DNA of 64,000 bases from Methylobacillus rhizosphaerae (GCF_900187985.1 NZ_FZOA01000006.1:165320-229319); one strand, 5' to 3'. Counted from the stretch's first letter, positions 1-10,384 are shown. Made by a program: numbers and translations. The notes: generated by a model from the sequence alone, not told the origin.

Positions 1-2
1 CG

Positions 3-533
3 CCGGATGACCAGACGCGCCAGGCAGCCGCAGAAGCATCCGGCCTGCCGATTTCACGCCATCCGGGTGCCGTCGCGGAAATTGAGGCACGCTTTGGTGA
101 GTCTGCTTATCCCAAACGAGTCCTGATGGCAGATTTTCCTCTGCATGCGAACCTGATTCCCAATCCGGTCAACCGGGTCCCTGGATTTTCACTCGCGCAG
201 CATTATTTCATGCCCGGCTTTCCGGAAATGGCCTGGCCAATGACGGAATGGATACTGGATACCCACTACCGACATCTTTTCCACCAGCATACATTGCACG
301 AATCATCCATCCTGGTATTCGATGCAGGTGAAAGCCAGTTATTGGATCTCATGGGCGAGATTACCAGTCGGTACCCGGCAATCAAACTGTCCAGCCTGCC
401 CCGCCTAGATCAGCGCCGCACGATAGAACTGGGGGTCAGAGGCAGCAAGGCCGACACTGGACAGGCCATGCAACACATCCAGGCAGCCCTTGATAGCATG
501 GGATACCCGTGGCAAACCGCAGGAGTAGCATAA
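3..533 (+). CDS. CinA-type molybdopterin-binding domain protein (5' partial)
   Basis: The frame is open from the left edge, so the N-terminus is missing; 176 residues remain. The visible part opens with PDDQTRQAAAE, which in this family follows the GxGPT motif of the MoaB/Mog-like fold, and goes on with NPVNRVPGF and MPGFPEMAWPM, typical of stand-alone competence/damage-inducible protein A domains. There is no C-terminal CinA nicotinamide-deamidase domain, so this is the short single-domain form. An ATG at 126 is internal and not the start. Its exact substrate is not known. It is followed after 3 bases by a small cysteine-rich gene and may be co-transcribed with it. Confidence 0.8.
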   Translation, partial: PDDQTRQAAAEASGLPISRHPGAVAEIEARFGESAYPKRVLMADFPLHANLIPNPVNRVPGFSLAQHYFMPGFPEMAWPMTEWILDTHYRHLFHQHTLHESSILVFDAGESQLLDLMGEITSRYPAIKLSSLPRLDQRRTIELGVRGSKADTGQAMQHIQAALDSMGYPWQTAGVA

Positions 534-536
534 TCC

Positions 537-794
537 ATGGAATGCCGCCCAGGTTGCGGTGCCTGCTGCATCGCACCTTCCATCAGCAGCCCCATTCCCG
601 GCATGCCACAAGGCAAGAAAGCAGGCGAACGTTGTGTCCAACTGGATCAGCAAAACCGTTGCCTGATCTTTGGCCAGCCGGAACGGCCGGCTGTTTGTGC
701 TTCACTGCAAGCTGACCCAGAGATGTGCGGCAGCAGCAACACCTACGCTTTCACCTGGCTGACAGCACTGGAACAGCAAACCGAGCCAGGCTGA
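537..794 (+). CDS. YkgJ family cysteine-cluster protein
   Basis: This 85-residue protein has eight cysteines. The N-terminal cluster Cys3, Cys7, Cys10 and Cys11 lies in [11 protein letters not shown]; the others are near 33, 42, 54 and 64. This is the pattern of the YkgJ family (putative zinc or iron chelating domain). The biochemical role of the family is not established. A possible ribosome site AGGAG lies about 12 bases before the ATG, further than usual. The gene follows the CinA-like gene closely, which suggests a two-gene unit without revealing a function. Confidence 0.85.
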   Translation: MECRPGCGACCIAPSISSPIPGMPQGKKAGERCVQLDQQNRCLIFGQPERPAVCASLQADPEMCGSSNTYAFTWLTALEQQTEPG

Positions 795-966
795 TATTAC
801 AGCATCACAGCAATCACTTAGCGGCAAAATTTAATGTAAAACATTGCCTTACGCCGGACATGCAAGCTCATGTATCCAGCCCAAGCGTGCAATATCTGCT
901 TTGTACTCCCATCATTTGCATATAAAATAGGCAGCTTTCCCACGCTATTGATACGGTTATAGTCAG

Positions 967-1998
967 GTGCAGATCGGTCCTTACAAACTGAAGAACAATC
1001 TGGTAGTTGCCCCCATGGCAGGAGTAACTGACCGCCCATTCCGTGTATTGTGCAAGAAAATGGGTGCAGGCCTGGCTGTCAGCGAAATGGTGACGTCCAA
1101 CTCCCTGCTGTATGGCAGCGCCAAGACATTGCGCCGTGCCAACCATGAGGGCGAAGTGGACCCGATTTCAGTGCAGATCGCAGGTGCTGATCCCAAGATG
1201 ATGGCTGAAGCTGCCAAACACAATGTGGACAACGGCGCCCAGATCATTGATATCAATATGGGCTGTCCCGCCAAGAAAATCTGCAATGTCATGGCAGGAT
1301 CCGCACTGTTGAAAGACGAGCCTCTGGTTTCACAAATTCTCAAGGCTGTTGTCAATGCCGTGGATGTGCCAGTGACGCTCAAGATCCGTACCGGTTGGGA
1401 CAAGAACAACCGCAATGCGGTCGCAGTAGCAAGGATGGCGGAAGATATCGGCGTCCAGGCTCTTGCCATGCACGGCCGCACACGCGCCTGCCTGTATATG
1501 GGCGATGCAGAATACGACACCATTGCCGCCGTCAAGCAGGCAATCAATATTCCACTGATTGCCAACGGTGATATCACCACGCCGGAGAAAGCCAAATTCG
1601 TGCTGGACTACACCAAGGCCGATGCCGTGATGATCGGACGTGCCGCCCAGGGTCGCCCCTGGATATTCCGTGAAACCGAGCATTTCCTCAAGACTGGCGA
1701 ACACCTGCCCGCACCGGAAGTAGACGAAATCCACCAGGTCATGCTAGAGCATATCCACGACCTCTACGATTTCTACGGCGAACTGACCGGTATGCGCGTC
1801 GCGCGCAAGCACATCTCTTGGTACACCAAGGGACTGGTAGGTTCTGCCAACTTCCGTCACCACATGAACCAGCTGCAATCCGTGGAAGAGCAACTGCACT
1901 CCATCAACGATTTCTTTAGCGAACTCAAGCAGCGCGATATGCGCCTGCAATATGAGCCGGAATCTGCCAAAGACAACGGTGAGGCCCTGGCTGCGTAA
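967..1998 (+). CDS. dusB: tRNA-dihydrouridine synthase B
   Basis: DusB reduces uridine to dihydrouridine in the D-loop of tRNAs using FMN and NADPH. The 343-residue protein has the FMN-binding TIM-barrel start MAGVTDRPFR (about 17-26), the catalytic Cys100 in NMGCPAKK, and MHGRTRACLYMG in the active-site region. The start is GTG at 967: an in-frame stop at 949 leaves no earlier start. The stop overlaps the ATG of fis (TAATG), which gives the dusB-fis arrangement known from enterobacteria. That arrangement supports both calls. Confidence 0.96.
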   Translation: MQIGPYKLKNNLVVAPMAGVTDRPFRVLCKKMGAGLAVSEMVTSNSLLYGSAKTLRRANHEGEVDPISVQIAGADPKMMAEAAKHNVDNGAQIIDINMGCPAKKICNVMAGSALLKDEPLVSQILKAVVNAVDVPVTLKIRTGWDKNNRNAVAVARMAEDIGVQALAMHGRTRACLYMGDAEYDTIAAVKQAINIPLIANGDITTPEKAKFVLDYTKADAVMIGRAAQGRPWIFRETEHFLKTGEHLPAPEVDEIHQVMLEHIHDLYDFYGELTGMRVARKHISWYTKGLVGSANFRHHMNQLQSVEEQLHSINDFFSELKQRDMRLQYEPESAKDNGEALAA

Positions 1999-2228
1999 TG
2001 CCACAGGATATCGCAAGCTGTGTACGCGCAGCCCTGGATGAATATTTCAAGGATCTGGACGGTCAGCGTCCACATGCTGTGTACGACATGGTACTGCAAT
2101 GTATGGAAAAACCTCTGCTGGAATATGTACTGAACCGCGCTGGTGGCAACCAGAGCAAAGCGGCTGAAATTCTCGGCCTCAATCGTAATACGCTGCGCAA
2201 GAAGCTTCAGCAGCACAACCTTCAATAA
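1998..2228 (+). CDS. fis: Fis family nucleoid/DNA-binding protein
   Basis: This is a 76-residue protein, shorter than the 98-residue enterobacterial Fis and typical of betaproteobacterial forms that lack part of the N-terminal arm. The C-terminal helix-turn-helix [20 protein letters not shown] (about 51-70) is clear. Fis is a dimeric nucleoid protein that shapes promoters and recombination sites. It overlaps the dusB stop by one base and is very likely translated by coupling. purH starts 23 bases after it, so dusB-fis-purH may be one transcript. Confidence 0.93.
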   Translation: MPQDIASCVRAALDEYFKDLDGQRPHAVYDMVLQCMEKPLLEYVLNRAGGNQSKAAEILGLNRNTLRKKLQQHNLQ

Positions 2229-2251
2229 CCTCTCCTTTCGAGCTTTTCATT

Positions 2252-3838
2252 ATGGCTGTGATCAAACGAGCACTTATCAGTGTGTCTGATAAAACCGGTA
2301 TTCTTGAATTCGCCCAGGCCCTGGCTGGCTTTGGTGTCGAAATCCTTTCCACAGGCGGCACCGCCAAGCTGTTCCGCGACCATGGCATTGCCGTGATCGA
2401 AGTCAGTGATTACACTGGCTTCCCCGAAATGCTGGATGGTCGGGTCAAGACCCTGCACCCCAAAGTACATGGCGGCCTGCTGGGTCGGCGCGACCTGCCT
2501 GAGCATGTCACTGCCATGCAGTCTGCAGGCATTCCCAATATCGATATGGTAGTCGTCAACCTGTATCCATTTGAAGCCACTGTTGCCAGGCCGGATGCCA
2601 CACTGGAAGACGCCATTGAGAACATTGATATCGGTGGCCCGGCCATGGTACGTTCCGCTGCAAAAAATTGGCAGGATGTCGCTGTGCTGACCGATGCTTC
2701 CCAATATGACGACGTACTGGCGGAAATGCGCAGCACTGGTGGCGCCACCAGCAAGGCAACCCGTTTCTCACTGTCTGTGGCAGCCTTCAACCGCGTCAGT
2801 AACTATGATGGCGCCATCAGTGATTACCTGTCTTCCTTCAATGCTGATGGTTCACGCAATGAATTCCCCGGGCAAATAAATGGACGCCTGGTCAAGGTAC
2901 AGGATCTGCGTTACGGAGAGAACCCGCACCAGAAGGCCGCTTTTTACCGCGATCTCTATCCAGCCCCTGGTTCGCTGGTCACTGCCCAGCAAGTACAGGG
3001 CAAGGAATTGTCCTATAACAACATTGCTGATGCCGATGCCGCATGGGAATGTGTCAAGAGTTTCGATGGCACCGCCTGCGTCATTGTCAAGCATGCCAAC
3101 CCTTGTGGCGTGGCAGTTGGCAACAGCACGCTGGAAGCGTACCAGAAAGCATTCCAGACTGATCCAACCTCAGCATTCGGTGGCATTATCGCCTTCAATA
3201 ACACGCTGGATGGCGCAACTGCAGAAGCGGTTTCCAAGCAATTTGTTGAAGTCCTGATTGCGCCTGACTATACCGAGGAAGCACTGGAAATTTTCAAGGC
3301 GAAGGCCAATGTGCGCGTTCTCAAGATTGCCTTGCCTGCAGGTGGTGACAGCGATTGGAGCCATGGCCGCAATTCGCACGACACCAAACGTGTTGGTTCA
3401 GGCGTCCTGATTCAGACAGCTGACAACCATGAAATCAGCATGGACGATATCAAGGTAGTCACCAAAAAGCAGCCGACCCCGGAACAACTGGAAGACTTGC
3501 TGTTTGCCTGGCGTGTTGCTAAATATGTCAAATCCAACGCGATTGTTTTCTGCGGCAATGGCATGACGCTGGGTGTAGGCGCAGGGCAGATGAGCCGTGT
3601 AGACAGCACCAAGATTGCTGCCATCAAGGCACAGAATGCAGGCCTGACGCTACAGAACTCCGCTGTGGCATCTGATGCATTCTTCCCGTTCCGTGATGGT
3701 GTAGACGTGCTGGCCGAAGCAGGAGCCACCTGCGTGATCCAGCCTGGCGGCAGTATCCGCGATGATGAAGTCATTGCTGCGGCAGATGAGCATGGATTGG
3801 TAATGGTATTTACCGGTGTCCGCCACTTCCGTCATTAA
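2252..3838 (+). CDS. purH: Bifunctional AICAR formyltransferase / IMP cyclohydrolase
   Basis: PurH carries out the last two steps of purine synthesis: AICAR to FAICAR with 10-formyl-THF, then ring closure to IMP. The 528 residues match the usual length. The N-terminal MGS-like cyclohydrolase domain (about 1-150) contains [10 protein letters not shown] and [12 protein letters not shown]; the C-terminal formyltransferase contains [13 protein letters not shown] and KHANPCGVA. An inverted repeat follows the stop, and purD begins 131 bases downstream in the same direction, so the two purine genes are neighbours but possibly separate units. Confidence 0.98.
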   Translation: MAVIKRALISVSDKTGILEFAQALAGFGVEILSTGGTAKLFRDHGIAVIEVSDYTGFPEMLDGRVKTLHPKVHGGLLGRRDLPEHVTAMQSAGIPNIDMVVVNLYPFEATVARPDATLEDAIENIDIGGPAMVRSAAKNWQDVAVLTDASQYDDVLAEMRSTGGATSKATRFSLSVAAFNRVSNYDGAISDYLSSFNADGSRNEFPGQINGRLVKVQDLRYGENPHQKAAFYRDLYPAPGSLVTAQQVQGKELSYNNIADADAAWECVKSFDGTACVIVKHANPCGVAVGNSTLEAYQKAFQTDPTSAFGGIIAFNNTLDGATAEAVSKQFVEVLIAPDYTEEALEIFKAKANVRVLKIALPAGGDSDWSHGRNSHDTKRVGSGVLIQTADNHEISMDDIKVVTKKQPTPEQLEDLLFAWRVAKYVKSNAIVFCGNGMTLGVGAGQMSRVDSTKIAAIKAQNAGLTLQNSAVASDAFFPFRDGVDVLAEAGATCVIQPGGSIRDDEVIAAADEHGLVMVFTGVRHFRH

Positions 3839-3848
3839 GCAAGCAAGA

Positions 3849-3882
3849 CTCCCGGGCAAGTCATTCCCATTCCGCCCGGGAG
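3849..3882 (+). terminator. Inverted repeat after purH, weak intrinsic terminator
   Basis: Arms CTCCCGGGC (3849-3857) and GCCCGGGAG (3874-3882) form a 9-bp GC-rich stem with a 16-base loop. Only a broken T-rich run follows (CTGTTCTGTTG), so termination may be partial. Confidence 0.5.
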
Positions 3883-3969
3883 CTGTTCTGTTGATAGTGC
3901 ATGTCCCTGGAAAATCATAAATTCCGGGTAAAATACGGGCTTCCAGCCCAGTTGTTCATTTAGAGGATA

Positions 3970-5241
3970 ATGATGAAAGTTCTTGTAATCGGTAGCGGTG
4001 GACGTGAACACGCCCTTGCATGGAAACTTGCACAAAGTGAGCGCATCAGCCGTGTATTTGTTGCCCCAGGCAATGCAGGTACTGCATTGGATCCTGACAT
4101 GGTCAATGTCCCGATTACCAAAGTGGCTGAGCTGGTTGAATTTGCCAGGTCTGAGCAAATCGCCATCACTGTTGTTGGCCCTGAAGCACCACTCTCCCAG
4201 GGCGTAGTGGATGCATTCCGTGCCGCTGGTTTGAAAATTTTCGGCCCGACACAGGCCGCTGCCCAGCTGGAAAGTTCCAAGGATTTCGCCAAGGCGTTCA
4301 TGCTCCGGCACAATATTCCCACTGCCGCCTATGCTACCTTCACAGATGCCGCAGCAGCCCATGATTATGTCAGACAGCAAGGAGCGCCGATTGTCATCAA
4401 GGCTGACGGCCTTGCCGCAGGCAAGGGAGTCGTCGTTGCCATGGATGAAGATGAAGCCCATGCTGCGATTGATGCGATGTTGGCAGACAACAAGCTGGGA
4501 GCCGCTGGCGCACGAGTAGTGATCGAAGAGTTCCTGACAGGTGAAGAAGCCAGCTTCATTGTCATGGTAGATGGCAAAAATATCCTGCCGCTTGCCACCA
4601 GCCAGGATCACAAGCGCTTGCTGAATGACGATCAGGGACCCAATACAGGTGGAATGGGAGCTTACTCCCCTGCGCCTGTCGTGACACCTGACATTCATGC
4701 CAAAGCCATGCGTGAAATCATTGCCCCCACCGTCGCAGGCATGGCCAAAGATGGCATTCCCTACACCGGTTTCCTCTACGCCGGCCTGATGATAGGTGAG
4801 GATGGTAGTGTCAAGACGCTGGAGTTCAACTGCCGCATGGGCGACCCTGAAACCCAACCCATCATGTTGCGCCTGAAAAGCGAATTACTGTCGCTGGTAG
4901 AACATGCGGTCAATGGCACCCTGGACCAGGCCCAGACAGACTGGGATCGCCGCAGTGCACTGGGTGTGGTGCTGGCATCAGCCAATTATCCGGATACTCC
5001 ACGCCTGGGTGATGAAATCACCGGCCTGCCCAAGGAGCTGGAAGATGCGCATGTGTTCCATGCCGGCACTACGCTGCAGGATGACAAGGTACTTACCAGC
5101 GGCGGACGTGTGCTATGTGTGGCTGCATTGGGCGAGACCGTGAAATACGCCCAGTCCCAGGCATACAAGATTACAGATGACATCAAGTTTGATGGCATGC
5201 AGTTCCGTACCGATATCGGTTACCGCGCTATCAAGTCCTGA
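3970..5241 (+). CDS. purD: Phosphoribosylamine--glycine ligase
   Basis: PurD joins phosphoribosylamine and glycine with ATP to give GAR in purine synthesis. The protein has 423 residues from the first ATG, or 422 from the second ATG at 3973. MKVLVIGSGGREHALAWKL is the family N-terminus. ATP-grasp elements are visible in VIKADGLAAGKGVVVA and FNCRMGDPETQP. AGAGGA lies 5 to 8 bases before the tandem ATGs. It is followed after 14 bases by a Sua5/YrdC-type gene. Confidence 0.98.
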   Translation: MMKVLVIGSGGREHALAWKLAQSERISRVFVAPGNAGTALDPDMVNVPITKVAELVEFARSEQIAITVVGPEAPLSQGVVDAFRAAGLKIFGPTQAAAQLESSKDFAKAFMLRHNIPTAAYATFTDAAAAHDYVRQQGAPIVIKADGLAAGKGVVVAMDEDEAHAAIDAMLADNKLGAAGARVVIEEFLTGEEASFIVMVDGKNILPLATSQDHKRLLNDDQGPNTGGMGAYSPAPVVTPDIHAKAMREIIAPTVAGMAKDGIPYTGFLYAGLMIGEDGSVKTLEFNCRMGDPETQPIMLRLKSELLSLVEHAVNGTLDQAQTDWDRRSALGVVLASANYPDTPRLGDEITGLPKELEDAHVFHAGTTLQDDKVLTSGGRVLCVAALGETVKYAQSQAYKITDDIKFDGMQFRTDIGYRAIKS

Positions 5242-5255
5242 CCAGGACATAATTC

Positions 5256-5798
5256 ATGCAGGCACGTGCACTACAGGCATTTCTTCGTAGCGGCGGTGTC
5301 ATTGCCTATCCTACCGAGTCCTGTTTCGGACTCGGTTGCGACCCCACCAACCCGCATGCCCTCAGGCGTTTGCTACGCATCAAGGGTCGTCCTCAGCGCA
5401 AGGGCCTGATCGTCATTGCCCATCGGTTCTCGCAACTGAAACCATTGATCGCTCCAGTCACCGCCGAGCAAAAGCAACGCCTGTTCGAACGTTGGCCCGG
5501 CCCGCATACCTGGTTGGTACCAGCATCATCACGTTGCCCGGCATTACTCAGGGGCAAGCACACATCTCTGGCTGTACGCGTCACAGCCAATCCGTTTGCA
5601 GCAAGCCTTTGCCGCAATGCCGGTATGGCGCTGGTTTCCACCAGCGCTAACCATAATGGACGGGTTCCGGCCAAAACCACCCGCGAATGCCATCGCCTGT
5701 TCGGCAACCGTGTCAGGGTGCTGCCCGGCATGACTGGCGGTGCAACAAAACCTTCAACCATCCAGGACTTACGCACGGGAAAAATCCTGCGTCCATAA
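5256..5798 (+). CDS. tsaC: L-threonylcarbamoyladenylate synthase (Sua5/YciO/YrdC domain)
   Basis: TsaC makes threonylcarbamoyl-AMP from threonine, bicarbonate and ATP for the t6A37 tRNA modification. The 180-residue single-domain form begins [20 protein letters not shown] and has the signature [15 protein letters not shown], a later [14 protein letters not shown] and a C-terminal [12 protein letters not shown]. That fits TsaC rather than the longer Sua5. It sits between purD and hemF with a 32-base gap to hemF, a common arrangement in beta- and gammaproteobacteria. Confidence 0.92.
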   Translation: MQARALQAFLRSGGVIAYPTESCFGLGCDPTNPHALRRLLRIKGRPQRKGLIVIAHRFSQLKPLIAPVTAEQKQRLFERWPGPHTWLVPASSRCPALLRGKHTSLAVRVTANPFAASLCRNAGMALVSTSANHNGRVPAKTTRECHRLFGNRVRVLPGMTGGATKPSTIQDLRTGKILRP

Positions 5799-5830
5799 CC
5801 TGGATCACCTGGCAAATATTGGAGAGCTTC

Positions 5831-6736
5831 ATGAACCCAAATGCAATCTTCGATTACCTTCAAGACCTGCAAGCCCGCATCGTGGAAGCCATTGAACTGG
5901 TAGATGGCAAGCGCTTCCTGCACGATAGCTGGCAACGCGCAGAAGGCGGAGGTGGCACTTCCTGCATGCTGGAGGGAGGCAATGTATTTGAACGTGCCGG
6001 CATTGGATTCTCGCATGTGCTGGGCAGCAAGCTACCTCCATCGGCCAGCGTGGCACACCCTGAAGCAGCTGGGCGCAATTGGCAGGCCATGGGGGTATCG
6101 CTGGTATTCCATCCGCGTAATCCCTATATTCCCACTGTCCACATGAACGTGCGTTTCTTCGTGGCAGAAAAACCTGGTGAGGAACCAGTTTGGTGGTTTG
6201 GCGGCGGTATGGACCTGACACCCTATTATGGCTTTGAGGAAGATGCAGTACATTTTCATCGCACTTGCCGCAACGCCGTCAGCCCGTTCGGCGAGCAGTA
6301 TTACGCCAGGTTCAAACAGGCATGCGATGAGTATTTCTACCTCAAGCACCGCAAGGAAGCCCGCGGTATAGGCGGTATCTTCTTCGATGACTTCAGCGAG
6401 CTTGGTTTCGAACAGAGTTTTGCTTTCCAGCGCAGTGTGGGAGATGCCTTCCTCAATGCCTACCTGCCTATTGTGCAAAAACGCAAGAACATGCCATACG
6501 GTGAACGTGAACGTGACTTCCAAGCCTACCGCCGGGGACGTTATGTCGAGTTCAACCTGATTCAGGATCGCGGTACTATTTTCGGGCTGCAATCCAATGG
6601 CCGTACCGAATCCATCCTGTTATCCATGCCTCCCATCGTCAAATGGCGTTATGACTGGAGGCCAGAAACCGGCTCCCCTGAAGCTAGGCTATATACAGAC
6701 TTCATTACCGGGCGTGACTGGCTCGCCGGCACATAA
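5831..6736 (+). CDS. hemF: Oxygen-dependent coproporphyrinogen-III oxidase
   Basis: HemF oxidatively decarboxylates coproporphyrinogen III to protoporphyrinogen IX using O2. The chosen start (ATG 5831, preceded by GGAGAG) gives 301 residues, close to the 299 of E. coli; the frame stays open upstream into tsaC but that part has no homology. Family motifs include [36 protein letters not shown] and [10 protein letters not shown]. The oxygen-dependent enzyme points to an aerobic life style. Confidence 0.97.
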   Translation: MNPNAIFDYLQDLQARIVEAIELVDGKRFLHDSWQRAEGGGGTSCMLEGGNVFERAGIGFSHVLGSKLPPSASVAHPEAAGRNWQAMGVSLVFHPRNPYIPTVHMNVRFFVAEKPGEEPVWWFGGGMDLTPYYGFEEDAVHFHRTCRNAVSPFGEQYYARFKQACDEYFYLKHRKEARGIGGIFFDDFSELGFEQSFAFQRSVGDAFLNAYLPIVQKRKNMPYGERERDFQAYRRGRYVEFNLIQDRGTIFGLQSNGRTESILLSMPPIVKWRYDWRPETGSPEARLYTDFITGRDWLAGT

Positions 6737-6815
6737 ACAATGATCTCCCGGCAGGGAAGAGTTAGCACTCAGGCATAATTCGTGCATACTAAAAAAACAA
6801 AAAAGGGAGCTTGAT

Positions 6816-8216
6816 ATGTTTGCCCAGCTGTTTCGCACTAAGCCAATTGAGATAGGTCGTCACAGCGGCCTGAGAAAATGCCTGACGGCATTCGACCTTG
6901 CCCTGCTCGGTATCGGTTGCGCCATCGGCACCGGCATTTTTGTGCTGACAGGTATTGCGGCTGCCGTGTACTCCGGCCCCGCGGTAATAATTTCCTTCAT
7001 TATTGCAGGCCTGGCAGCCGGCTTTGCCGGTTTCGCCTATGCCGAGCTCGCAGCATCAGTTGGCGGGTCAGGCAGTGCCTATGGCTATACCTATGTGGCC
7101 TTCGGCGAATTCTTTGCGTGGGTCATTGCCTGGATATTGCTGCTTGAATATGGTGTCGGGGCAGCAGCAGTCGCCAATGGCTGGTCCGGTTATTTCATCA
7201 ATACCCTCGCCAATTTCCATATTGTCATTCCCGATGCCTGGACCAAGGCTCCCAGCCAGGGAGGCATCATCAACCTGCCGGCTTTCGGCATTATCTGGCT
7301 ACTCGTCCTGGTACTGGTCAGCGGCGTCAAACAGAGCTCTACCGTCAACAATATCATGGTGGTTATCAAGATCAGCACTATCGCCATCTTCCTGGCCATT
7401 GCGGTTGGGCATATCAATACTGACAACTGGCAACCTTTCATGCCATTCGGCTGGTTTTCCACGCAAGCAGACGGTCACAATATCGGCATTCTCGCTGGTG
7501 CATCGCTGGTATTCTTTGCCTACTTTGGCTTTGATGCCGTTTCCACCGCTGCCGATGAGGCACGCAATCCGCAACGCGACCTGCCCATTGGCTTGATTGC
7601 CGCCCTGATCTTCTGTACGGTCATTTATATCCTGGTGGCTGGCATGCTTACCGGCGTAGTGCATTATTCCGACCTCAATGTATCATCCCCGGTTGCCTAT
7701 GCACTGGCAACGCTGGGATACTCATGGTCGTCCACCCTGGTCGCCACCGGCATCCTGGCAGGCCTGATCACAGTGCTTCTGGTACTGCTTTACGGCCTTA
7801 CCCGCATTCTCTACGCAATGAGCCATGATGGATTAATTCCTGCTGTCTTCTCCAAGGTCAACCCAGAACGCCACACCCCGACCCGTCTCATCCTGCTATG
7901 TGGCAGCATTATTTCCATCGTGGCTGGCTTTTTCCCGCTGGGAACGTTGGCCGAGACGGTCAATATCGGCACACTGGCCAGCTTTATCATGGTCTGCTGC
8001 GGCGTTATTATTCTGCGGATACGCCAACCTGACCTGCCCCGCCCATTCAAAAACCCCTGGAACCCCCTGATCCCGCTGCTGGGCATTGTCTCATGCAGCG
8101 CCCTCATGGCCTTCCTGCCAGATGAAACCTGGCACCGGTTCCTCATCTGGGTAGGTATCGGTATCGTGATGTACTTTGTCTATTCAATGAGACACAGCAA
8201 ACTCCGTACCAAATAA
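6816..8216 (+). CDS. APC-superfamily amino acid permease
   Basis: This 466-residue inner-membrane protein has about 12 hydrophobic segments. The first, with GIGCAIGTGIFVLTG near residue 30, is the classic substrate/Na-site helix of the APC superfamily. FFAYFGFDAVSTAADEARNPQRDLPIG in the middle (read here as FGFDAVSTAADEA) is typical of the cationic amino acid transporter/YfnA-like branch. The substrate cannot be read from sequence. A GGGAG ribosome site precedes the ATG. The gene stands alone between hemF and the convergent xoxF. Confidence 0.9.
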   Translation: MFAQLFRTKPIEIGRHSGLRKCLTAFDLALLGIGCAIGTGIFVLTGIAAAVYSGPAVIISFIIAGLAAGFAGFAYAELAASVGGSGSAYGYTYVAFGEFFAWVIAWILLLEYGVGAAAVANGWSGYFINTLANFHIVIPDAWTKAPSQGGIINLPAFGIIWLLVLVLVSGVKQSSTVNNIMVVIKISTIAIFLAIAVGHINTDNWQPFMPFGWFSTQADGHNIGILAGASLVFFAYFGFDAVSTAADEARNPQRDLPIGLIAALIFCTVIYILVAGMLTGVVHYSDLNVSSPVAYALATLGYSWSSTLVATGILAGLITVLLVLLYGLTRILYAMSHDGLIPAVFSKVNPERHTPTRLILLCGSIISIVAGFFPLGTLAETVNIGTLASFIMVCCGVIILRIRQPDLPRPFKNPWNPLIPLLGIVSCSALMAFLPDETWHRFLIWVGIGIVMYFVYSMRHSKLRTK

Positions 8217-8310
8217 CCTAGTCTTCTGTACGTACACTCGACATCACGACAGCATCGTTGCAGTGATTCCACCAGAGTGACTCTCAACCCGGCCTACCAA
8301 TTCAACAGGC

Positions 8311-8337
8311 AAAAAAAACCAGTCCGAGAAGGACTGG
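8311..8337 (-). terminator. Intrinsic terminator of xoxF
   Basis: Read on the minus strand, a 7-bp stem CCAGTCC/GGACTGG with a 5-base loop is followed by eight T residues. It lies 68 bases after the xoxF stop. Confidence 0.85.
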
Positions 8338-8404
8338 CAGAAGGGATATTACTAAAAATGGAGATAATCCCTGCCTCTCGGCAGGGGTACTACTTTAAAG
8401 ATGA

Positions 8405-10288
8405 TTAGAGACTGAATACGTTTAATGCACCACCACCAGGGGCTGCATTCCACTCTTTCAGTTCCTTGTAACCACCTGCTGCGCCCAGACCTTCGTTGTC
8501 GTTGGTCAAACCCAGATTCATTGCCACACCTGCCCAACCACCGATACCGGACAAAATTGCGACGTATTGCTTACCCTTATGGCCATAGGTGATCGGGTTA
8601 CCGACAACACCAGAACCTACACGGAATTTCCAGAGCTCCTTGCCATTTTTGGCATCTACAGCTTTCAGCCAGCGATCCAGAGTACCGTAAAAGACAACAT
8701 CAGACGCTGTGGCCAGAGCACCACTCCATACTGAGAATTTTTCTTTCTTGTACCAAGCTTGCTTGCCTTTCAAGCCATCCCATGCCATGAAACCACCCAT
8801 GACACCATCAGGACCAGGATACATGCTCAGTGTTGCACCCACCCATGGCTGGCCCGCCACGTATTTCACTTCTACAGGCTCGTAATCCATACAAACATGG
8901 TTAAGCGGAACATAGAACAATTTGGTTTTAGGGGAAAAAGCAGCAGGTTGCTGGTCTTTCACTCCCAACGCAGCAGGACAAATCCCTGTGACATTCACAT
9001 CTTCGTGTGTCGAAACCTTTGCATCTTTTTGTGGAATACCAGTAGCAAGATCAATACCGGTTGCCCAGTTGACAAATGGATGCATCTTCTCAGCCACCAA
9101 CAGCTTGCCACTCTGTCTATCCAGGGTATAGCCAAAACCGTTACGATCAAAGTGCGTTGCCAGCTTCTTGCCATCCGCATCCCAGAGAATGGTTTCGTTC
9201 ACAGCGTCATAATCCCACTCATCATGAGGGGTCAACTGATAACCCCACTTGGCAAAACCAGTATCCAGGTCACGAGCAAAAATCGTCATAGACCACTTAT
9301 TGTCACCTGGCCGTACATCCGGATTCCAGACAGAAGGATTGCCTGTGGAGTAATAAACCAGATTCAGGCCTGAATCATAAGAGTACCAACCCCATGTTGC
9401 ACCACCGCCCTGCTCCCAACCATTCTTGCTGGCTTGCGGCTTGAGCCATGTTCTCGTGCCCAGATCTTTCTCGGGGAATTTCAGCTTTTCCTTAGGCAAT
9501 GCCTTGTAGGACCCACCCTCCTTGTTCCCGCCATTCACGTCCTCATACACGGACAAAGCACTGTAATGTGGATTATCCTTGTTGAAATCGTCACCAATTA
9601 ACACTTCGCTGTCAGGACCAGTACTATAGGCGCGCCATGCAATCGAGCCATCCTTGATGTTGTAGGCAGTCAGATAACAACGTACGCCATATTCACCACC
9701 GGAACAACCTGTCAGCACTTTGTCCTTGAATACATGCGGTGCATTGGTTGTTGTCGCCCCCTGCTTCACGTCCACCACGCTCGTATCCCAGACTTTGGCA
9801 CCAGTCTTGGCATCCAAAGCGACCAGCTGGCCATCGTTCTGCTGCAGGAATATCTTGCCATCGCCATAAGCCAGGCCACGGGTTACGTTATCGCAACAGA
9901 GCAGCGCCTGTACAGAAGGATCTTGCTTGGGGAAATAGGACCATTTGATCTTTTCCTCATTACTCAAATCAAGTGCATAGACATTGTTAGGAAAAGCTGT
10001 GGTGAAGTACATCGTGTCACCAATCACCAGCGGAGCACCTTCGTGCCCGCGATTCACCCCGGTTGCAAATGTCCATGCAGCCTTTAGATTCTTAATATTG
10101 GATTGATTGATCTGAGTCAGCTTACTGTAACCAGTGCTAGCGTAATCCTTACGCTGAGTCACCCACTGATTTTCATCCTGGATCAGTTTCTCCAGATCAT
10201 CTGCTGCAAAGGCAGAAACGGAAGTCATCCCGATCATGCCGACACCTAATGCTATTTTCAAATGCTTTGCTTTCAAGGAACTCTCCAT
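8405..10288 (-). CDS. xoxF: XoxF-type lanthanide-dependent methanol dehydrogenase (PQQ)
   Basis: This periplasmic PQQ enzyme oxidises methanol, passing electrons to a c-type cytochrome. The 627-residue protein has a signal peptide ending at about AFA-AD (residue 29), vicinal Cys131-Cys132, and metal ligands Glu199 (GGEYGVR) and Asn317 (STGNPSVWN). It also has the D359-Y360-D361 motif, whose second Asp marks lanthanide-using XoxF against calcium MxaF, where it is Ala. RPGDNKWSMTIFARD is also XoxF-like. Translation may begin at ATG 10288 or at TTG 10276, which has GGAGAG just upstream. The regulator gene is divergent, a sigma-54 promoter lies at 10385-10400 and a terminator follows. No xoxJ or mxa genes are adjacent. 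Confidence 0.97.
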   Translation of the reverse strand: MESSLKAKHLKIALGVGMIGMTSVSAFAADDLEKLIQDENQWVTQRKDYASTGYSKLTQINQSNIKNLKAAWTFATGVNRGHEGAPLVIGDTMYFTTAFPNNVYALDLSNEEKIKWSYFPKQDPSVQALLCCDNVTRGLAYGDGKIFLQQNDGQLVALDAKTGAKVWDTSVVDVKQGATTTNAPHVFKDKVLTGCSGGEYGVRCYLTAYNIKDGSIAWRAYSTGPDSEVLIGDDFNKDNPHYSALSVYEDVNGGNKEGGSYKALPKEKLKFPEKDLGTRTWLKPQASKNGWEQGGGATWGWYSYDSGLNLVYYSTGNPSVWNPDVRPGDNKWSMTIFARDLDTGFAKWGYQLTPHDEWDYDAVNETILWDADGKKLATHFDRNGFGYTLDRQSGKLLVAEKMHPFVNWATGIDLATGIPQKDAKVSTHEDVNVTGICPAALGVKDQQPAAFSPKTKLFYVPLNHVCMDYEPVEVKYVAGQPWVGATLSMYPGPDGVMGGFMAWDGLKGKQAWYKKEKFSVWSGALATASDVVFYGTLDRWLKAVDAKNGKELWKFRVGSGVVGNPITYGHKGKQYVAILSGIGGWAGVAMNLGLTNDNEGLGAAGGYKELKEWNAAPGGGALNVFSL

Positions 10289-10384
10289 AGTGTGATTGTC
10301 ATGTTCTCTGCTGTCTCACATAAACATTGCAATGACAGCAGTGTGGCCAATTGCAGTTTGACCACCGACTCGCTTTTTCAATAC

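Noticed and set aside
3835..4857. Open frame of about 340 codons on the minus strand opposite purD
   Set aside because: It is antisense to a certain gene and the translation has no known motifs.
10343..10358. TGGCCACACTGCTGTC on the minus strand before xoxF as the sigma-54 promoter
   Set aside because: It has GT instead of GC at the -12 place, and the element at 10385 is nearly perfect.
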